From NCBI GenBank assembly GCA_016183985.1, contig JACPDN010000006.1, positions 744,001 through 808,000 of the forward strand: a stretch of 64,000 bases of DNA, written 5' to 3'. The DNA comes from Pseudomonadota bacterium (GTDB lineage: Bacteria; Pseudomonadota; Alphaproteobacteria; Dongiales; Dongiaceae). Positions 61,200 to 64,000 of this stretch are shown here, in pieces. The number at the start of each line of letters is the position of its first letter. Position 1 is the stretch's first letter. The translations under genes were made by a program, and so were the position numbers. A model generated the notes under the pieces. It was not told the origin of the DNA, did not search any database, and saw nothing but the letters and a program-made list of their open reading frames with translations.

Positions 61200-64000
61200 T
61201 CAAAGCAATTGCCTGAGTGGCGGTTCGGGATTCACGATCAGCGGAAGTCCCGTTCGGGCCGACGATCGGGCAAGAGATATTTCCCGCGCCAGCGGCGCCG
61301 CTATGGCGGAAAGATGCCCGAACGCGTCGGCTGTATCGGCCAGATTGAGAAGTAATGGAACGCTGCCCTGTCGTACTGCAATCTCTATCCCACGAGTGAA
61401 TGCCGCTGCGATCGGCTCGTCATTGGCGTTTTGCCGGAGGAGCAGCTTCGCCCGTCGCAATTCAAGGGCTGCAAGCCAATAACGATGCCCATTCGTTTCG
61501 GCGCTTTTTTCCGCGTCGGCCAGAAGTTCAAGTGCCTTATCGCAATCGCCCATGTGGAACAGGAGTTCGCCCAGCATGTCGCAATAGACCGGGTAGTCCT
61601 CCGGCGTCTGCAATTCCCGGTGCGCAGCCAGACCCATTTCGATGAGGTCGATCCCGTCCTCATACTGACCTCGGACGCCGAGCGACCAGCCTTCGAAGAT
61701 CTCGATCGTTGCGGCCAGGGACCGCAGGCCATTCCGCTGAATGAGCGGCCGGAGATCCGCGATCGCATCCGCCAACCCGGCAAAATCCCGTCGATAGCAT
61801 TGCAGCATCGCCCGGTTGTGATGGGCATGGGCAATGCTGCCGGCATGACCCGTCTCCATCGCCCATTTCAGCGCTGCGGCAACCGATTGTTCGGCCTGCT
61901 GCCCATTGCCGGTGAGCCATGCCGACAGTCCGCGATGTGCAAGACCGCATACCATCGCATCATGGCCACCATAGAGCGATGCCGCTTCCTTGCCGCGGCC
62001 ATGATGGTAGAGCGGCAGGGCTGCATCGACTGCGGTCATGCAGCTGACATGCCGGCCGAGATAGAAATCGATCGCCCAGATGCAATGTCGCGCCTGTAGC
62101 TGCACATCCGGATCATCGACGTCCTGCAAGTCCGCGAGAATTTCTTGAGCGCGCTTGTTATCGACATCCGTCCCGGTAAACCACCAGCCCCAATAGATCG
62201 GAAACAGAGCTGCTTGTTCCGGTCGCGGCCGCCGCCGCGCCATTTCTATCGCGGTCGCATAGAGGCTTTGGGTACGTGGTGAAGCCGACCCTTCGGCGCG
62301 GATCAGGACCGGGCCAAGGGCTGCCAGAACCGGCAGCAACGCCGCTTGATGCGCATCCACCTCCTTGATTTGCAGACAAAGTTCGCGGGCACGCTCCAGC
62401 AGATGCATGGCTTCGGTTACCGCCGAACGCTCGAAACTTTTCTGGCCGGCAGAAACGAAGAAATCGATTGCCTCTGCCAGCAATCCGCCGCGATAGGCGT
62501 GCTCGGCGAGCGCCGCGTCGTCGAGCCAGGCTGTGACCGATGGATCGCGCGTGAATGTCGCGACAATTTCGCGATGATACGCTTGGCGAGCTCTCTTCAA
62601 CAGACCGCCATAGATCGTCTCCTGGATCAACGCATGGCGAAAGGCGAAGGCATCGCCGCCGACATATCTGGCGCGGGTAAGGAAATCAGCCGCAACCAGG
62701 CGGTCGAGACCTTCCGCTAGGGACTCCTCGCTAAGCGCCGGCATCAATTCACGCAGCAGCGCGACGTTGAACCAGACCCCTACCACCGATGCCGCACGCG
62801 CAATCTCGCGCGCCTGTCCCAGAGCCTTCAGGCGCGCGTCGAGGACAAGCTCCAGGACTGATCCACCGTCCAGCGAGAGGGCCCGTGCCACTTGTTCCTC
62901 AGCTTCGGCCTCAACAGTGCTCGCTGCCAGATATTGGCAGGTTTCCTCGATAAAGAAGGGTATACCGCCAGACACTCGGTCGATGAGTTCGGCAAGATAG
63001 GGGGACGGCGCGGATGGCAGCATGGTCGCAATGGCCGTTCGCGTCTCCTCCGGTCCCAGCCGGTGAAGAGACAATTTGGCGAGATCCGGATCCGCAAGCC
63101 AGTGACACGAGTCCGGCCTCGCGCTGAGAACGAGCAGCAGCGGCGATTCTTTGACGAAGGCAACCAGCTCGGTCAGCAGGCTGCGCGACGTCGGGTCGAT
63201 CCAATGGCAATCTTCGACGATGACAACGACCGGACCGGCCGCGCAGATATCGGCTACGGCTCTGCTCAGGGCGGAGCGTACCTTCTCTCGCAGCAGATCT
63301 GGTGGCACGTCCTTCAGCAGCCCTGCGTCGTCTTTCCTGGCACCGAGCATGAAGGAAAAGACGTCGACGACGTCGTCGTCATTGATACCCTGCTGTCGAA
63401 AGAGCCGCTTGATCGTATCTTCCGGGGTCGCTGCGGCAGCACTTTCCGTGTTCCGGACCCCATGCAGCAATGGGTGCAAGGCGGTGTCCGCGCCGCCGGG
63501 AAGGCACTGGAAGACGAGCATCTTCTTGCGTGTCTGCTGCGTCATCCGGCGCAGTTCGTGCAGCAGGCGGGACTTGCCGGCTCCCGCTTCGCCCTCCAGC
63601 AGCAGCGTGGCGCCGCGCCCGTTCACGACACCGCTCCAGAGGTTCGCCATGTAACGCAGTTCAGCGACCCGTCCAATGATCGGGCAATTCAACCGCCCGA
63701 AGGCAAAAAAGCGGTCGACTTCCACGCGGTGCCGAACGGCACGCCAGGTGGCCTCCGGTTGGGCGAAGCCCTTGAGGTCGAGCTGGCCCTGAAAGGAAAA
63801 GACATGCGAACGCCGCGCCAGGCGGCGTGCATCGTGGGAAACCAGGACGGTATCCGGCAGCGCCAGGCCTTGCAGCCGCGTTGCTAGCGCAAAGGCCAGT
63901 CCGGCCACATTTTCCGAGGTCGGCAGCCGCTGATCGCCCTGGACCAACACCATGGATGAAGCAATGCCGACACGGACATGAATGCCGTCGCGCGCCACCT
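61200..64000 (-). CDS. Class III cyclase-like / AAA ATPase / TPR regulator, 5' end outside the window
   Basis: At least 932 residues are visible; the frame is open to the right edge. The first 95 residues look like the end of a class III nucleotide cyclase domain (VRVGIASSMVLVQGD, SENVAGLAFALATRLQGLA). A signal-transduction ATPase follows, with Walker A GEAGAGKSRLLHEL and Walker B VVVIVEDCHWIDPTSRSLL. About 450 residues of TPR-like helices complete it. Such proteins act as sensors or regulators; the visible part cannot show whether the cyclase site is active. It leads the YcaO-TfuA operon. Confidence 0.85.
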   Translation of the reverse strand, partial: VARDGIHVRVGIASSMVLVQGDQRLPTSENVAGLAFALATRLQGLALPDTVLVSHDARRLARRSHVFSFQGQLDLKGFAQPEATWRAVRHRVEVDRFFAFGRLNCPIIGRVAELRYMANLWSGVVNGRGATLLLEGEAGAGKSRLLHELRRMTQQTRKKMLVFQCLPGGADTALHPLLHGVRNTESAAAATPEDTIKRLFRQQGINDDDVVDVFSFMLGARKDDAGLLKDVPPDLLREKVRSALSRAVADICAAGPVVVIVEDCHWIDPTSRSLLTELVAFVKESPLLLVLSARPDSCHWLADPDLAKLSLHRLGPEETRTAIATMLPSAPSPYLAELIDRVSGGIPFFIEETCQYLAASTVEAEAEEQVARALSLDGGSVLELVLDARLKALGQAREIARAASVVGVWFNVALLRELMPALSEESLAEGLDRLVAADFLTRARYVGGDAFAFRHALIQETIYGGLLKRARQAYHREIVATFTRDPSVTAWLDDAALAEHAYRGGLLAEAIDFFVSAGQKSFERSAVTEAMHLLERARELCLQIKEVDAHQAALLPVLAALGPVLIRAEGSASPRTQSLYATAIEMARRRPRPEQAALFPIYWGWWFTGTDVDNKRAQEILADLQDVDDPDVQLQARHCIWAIDFYLGRHVSCMTAVDAALPLYHHGRGKEAASLYGGHDAMVCGLAHRGLSAWLTGNGQQAEQSVAAALKWAMETGHAGSIAHAHHNRAMLQCYRRDFAGLADAIADLRPLIQRNGLRSLAATIEIFEGWSLGVRGQYEDGIDLIEMGLAAHRELQTPEDYPVYCDMLGELLFHMGDCDKALELLADAEKSAETNGHRYWLAALELRRAKLLLRQNANDEPIAAAFTRGIEIAVRQGSVPLLLNLADTADAFGHLSAIAAPLAREISLARSSARTGLPLIVNPEPPLRQLL

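Noticed and set aside
1-64000. tRNA, rRNA, CRISPR arrays, insertion sequences, prophage
   Set aside because: Looked for T-loop strings, spaced direct repeats, transposase motifs and phage structural genes by eye and saw none; short or divergent elements could still be missed.

Overview
The window reads as a chromosomal segment of a free-living, GC-rich alphaproteobacterium. The evidence is a PhyR-type general stress regulator with an HWE/HisKA_2 sensor kinase, a complete FixL-FixJ-FixK oxygen-signalling set, a cbb3 oxidase operon (ccoNOQP-GHIS), and many 4-nt overlapping gene starts. A member of the Rhodospirillales or a relative is likely, but this is inference. I found no rRNA, tRNA, CRISPR array, complete insertion sequence or prophage.

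Layout. 1-3.1 kb: phyR, a membrane sensor kinase, and a divergent partial frame that may be the start of nepR, with a palindromic EcfG-type promoter between them. 3.1-4.1 kb: an orphan regulator-like gene and a decayed AI-2E transporter. 4.1-13.5 kb: a seven-gene minus-strand operon (IlvD/Edd dehydratase, SDR, FAH hydrolase, then a PotABCD-like ABC importer), with a divergent IclR regulator and an aldose-1-epimerase. Together they suggest uptake of a sugar acid and its breakdown by a diketo-hydrolase route. 13.4-23.1 kb: a UspA protein and the cco operon. 23.3-32.4 kb: TauE/SafE-like protein, beta-CASP exonuclease, DUF2267 protein, FixK, a Pat-like acyl-CoA synthetase/acetyltransferase, a methyltransferase, and FixJ/FixL. 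32.5-36.4 kb: P-type ATPase, DUF1488-like and PRC-barrel proteins. 36.4-42.9 kb: small orphan genes, a 2OG-Fe(II) oxygenase and PPK2. 43-48.1 kb: an operon of a PHA-synthase-like DUF3141 protein, phosphotransacetylase, FabI and acetate kinase. 48.1-49.5 kb: an intact AI-2E transporter and an MFS remnant. 49.6-57.2 kb: an RpiR-amidase-dipeptide ABC importer operon. 57.4-64 kb: a YcaO-TfuA cluster with a metallopeptidase, an unknown protein and a cyclase/AAA/TPR regulator that runs off the window.

Two themes stand out. First, a low-oxygen circuit: FixL (heme PAS) and FixJ probably act on fixK, and FixK/FNR-type boxes (YTGAY-N4-ATCAA) lie before the cco operon, uspA, the DUF2267 gene and the DUF3141-pta-fabI-ackA operon. 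This links respiration, stress and fermentation or storage metabolism. Second, the YcaO-TfuA operon at the right edge is the best candidate for an undescribed peptide- or protein-modifying system. It has the catalytic pair, a gluzincin protease and an unrecognised 218-residue protein, but no classical precursor peptide.
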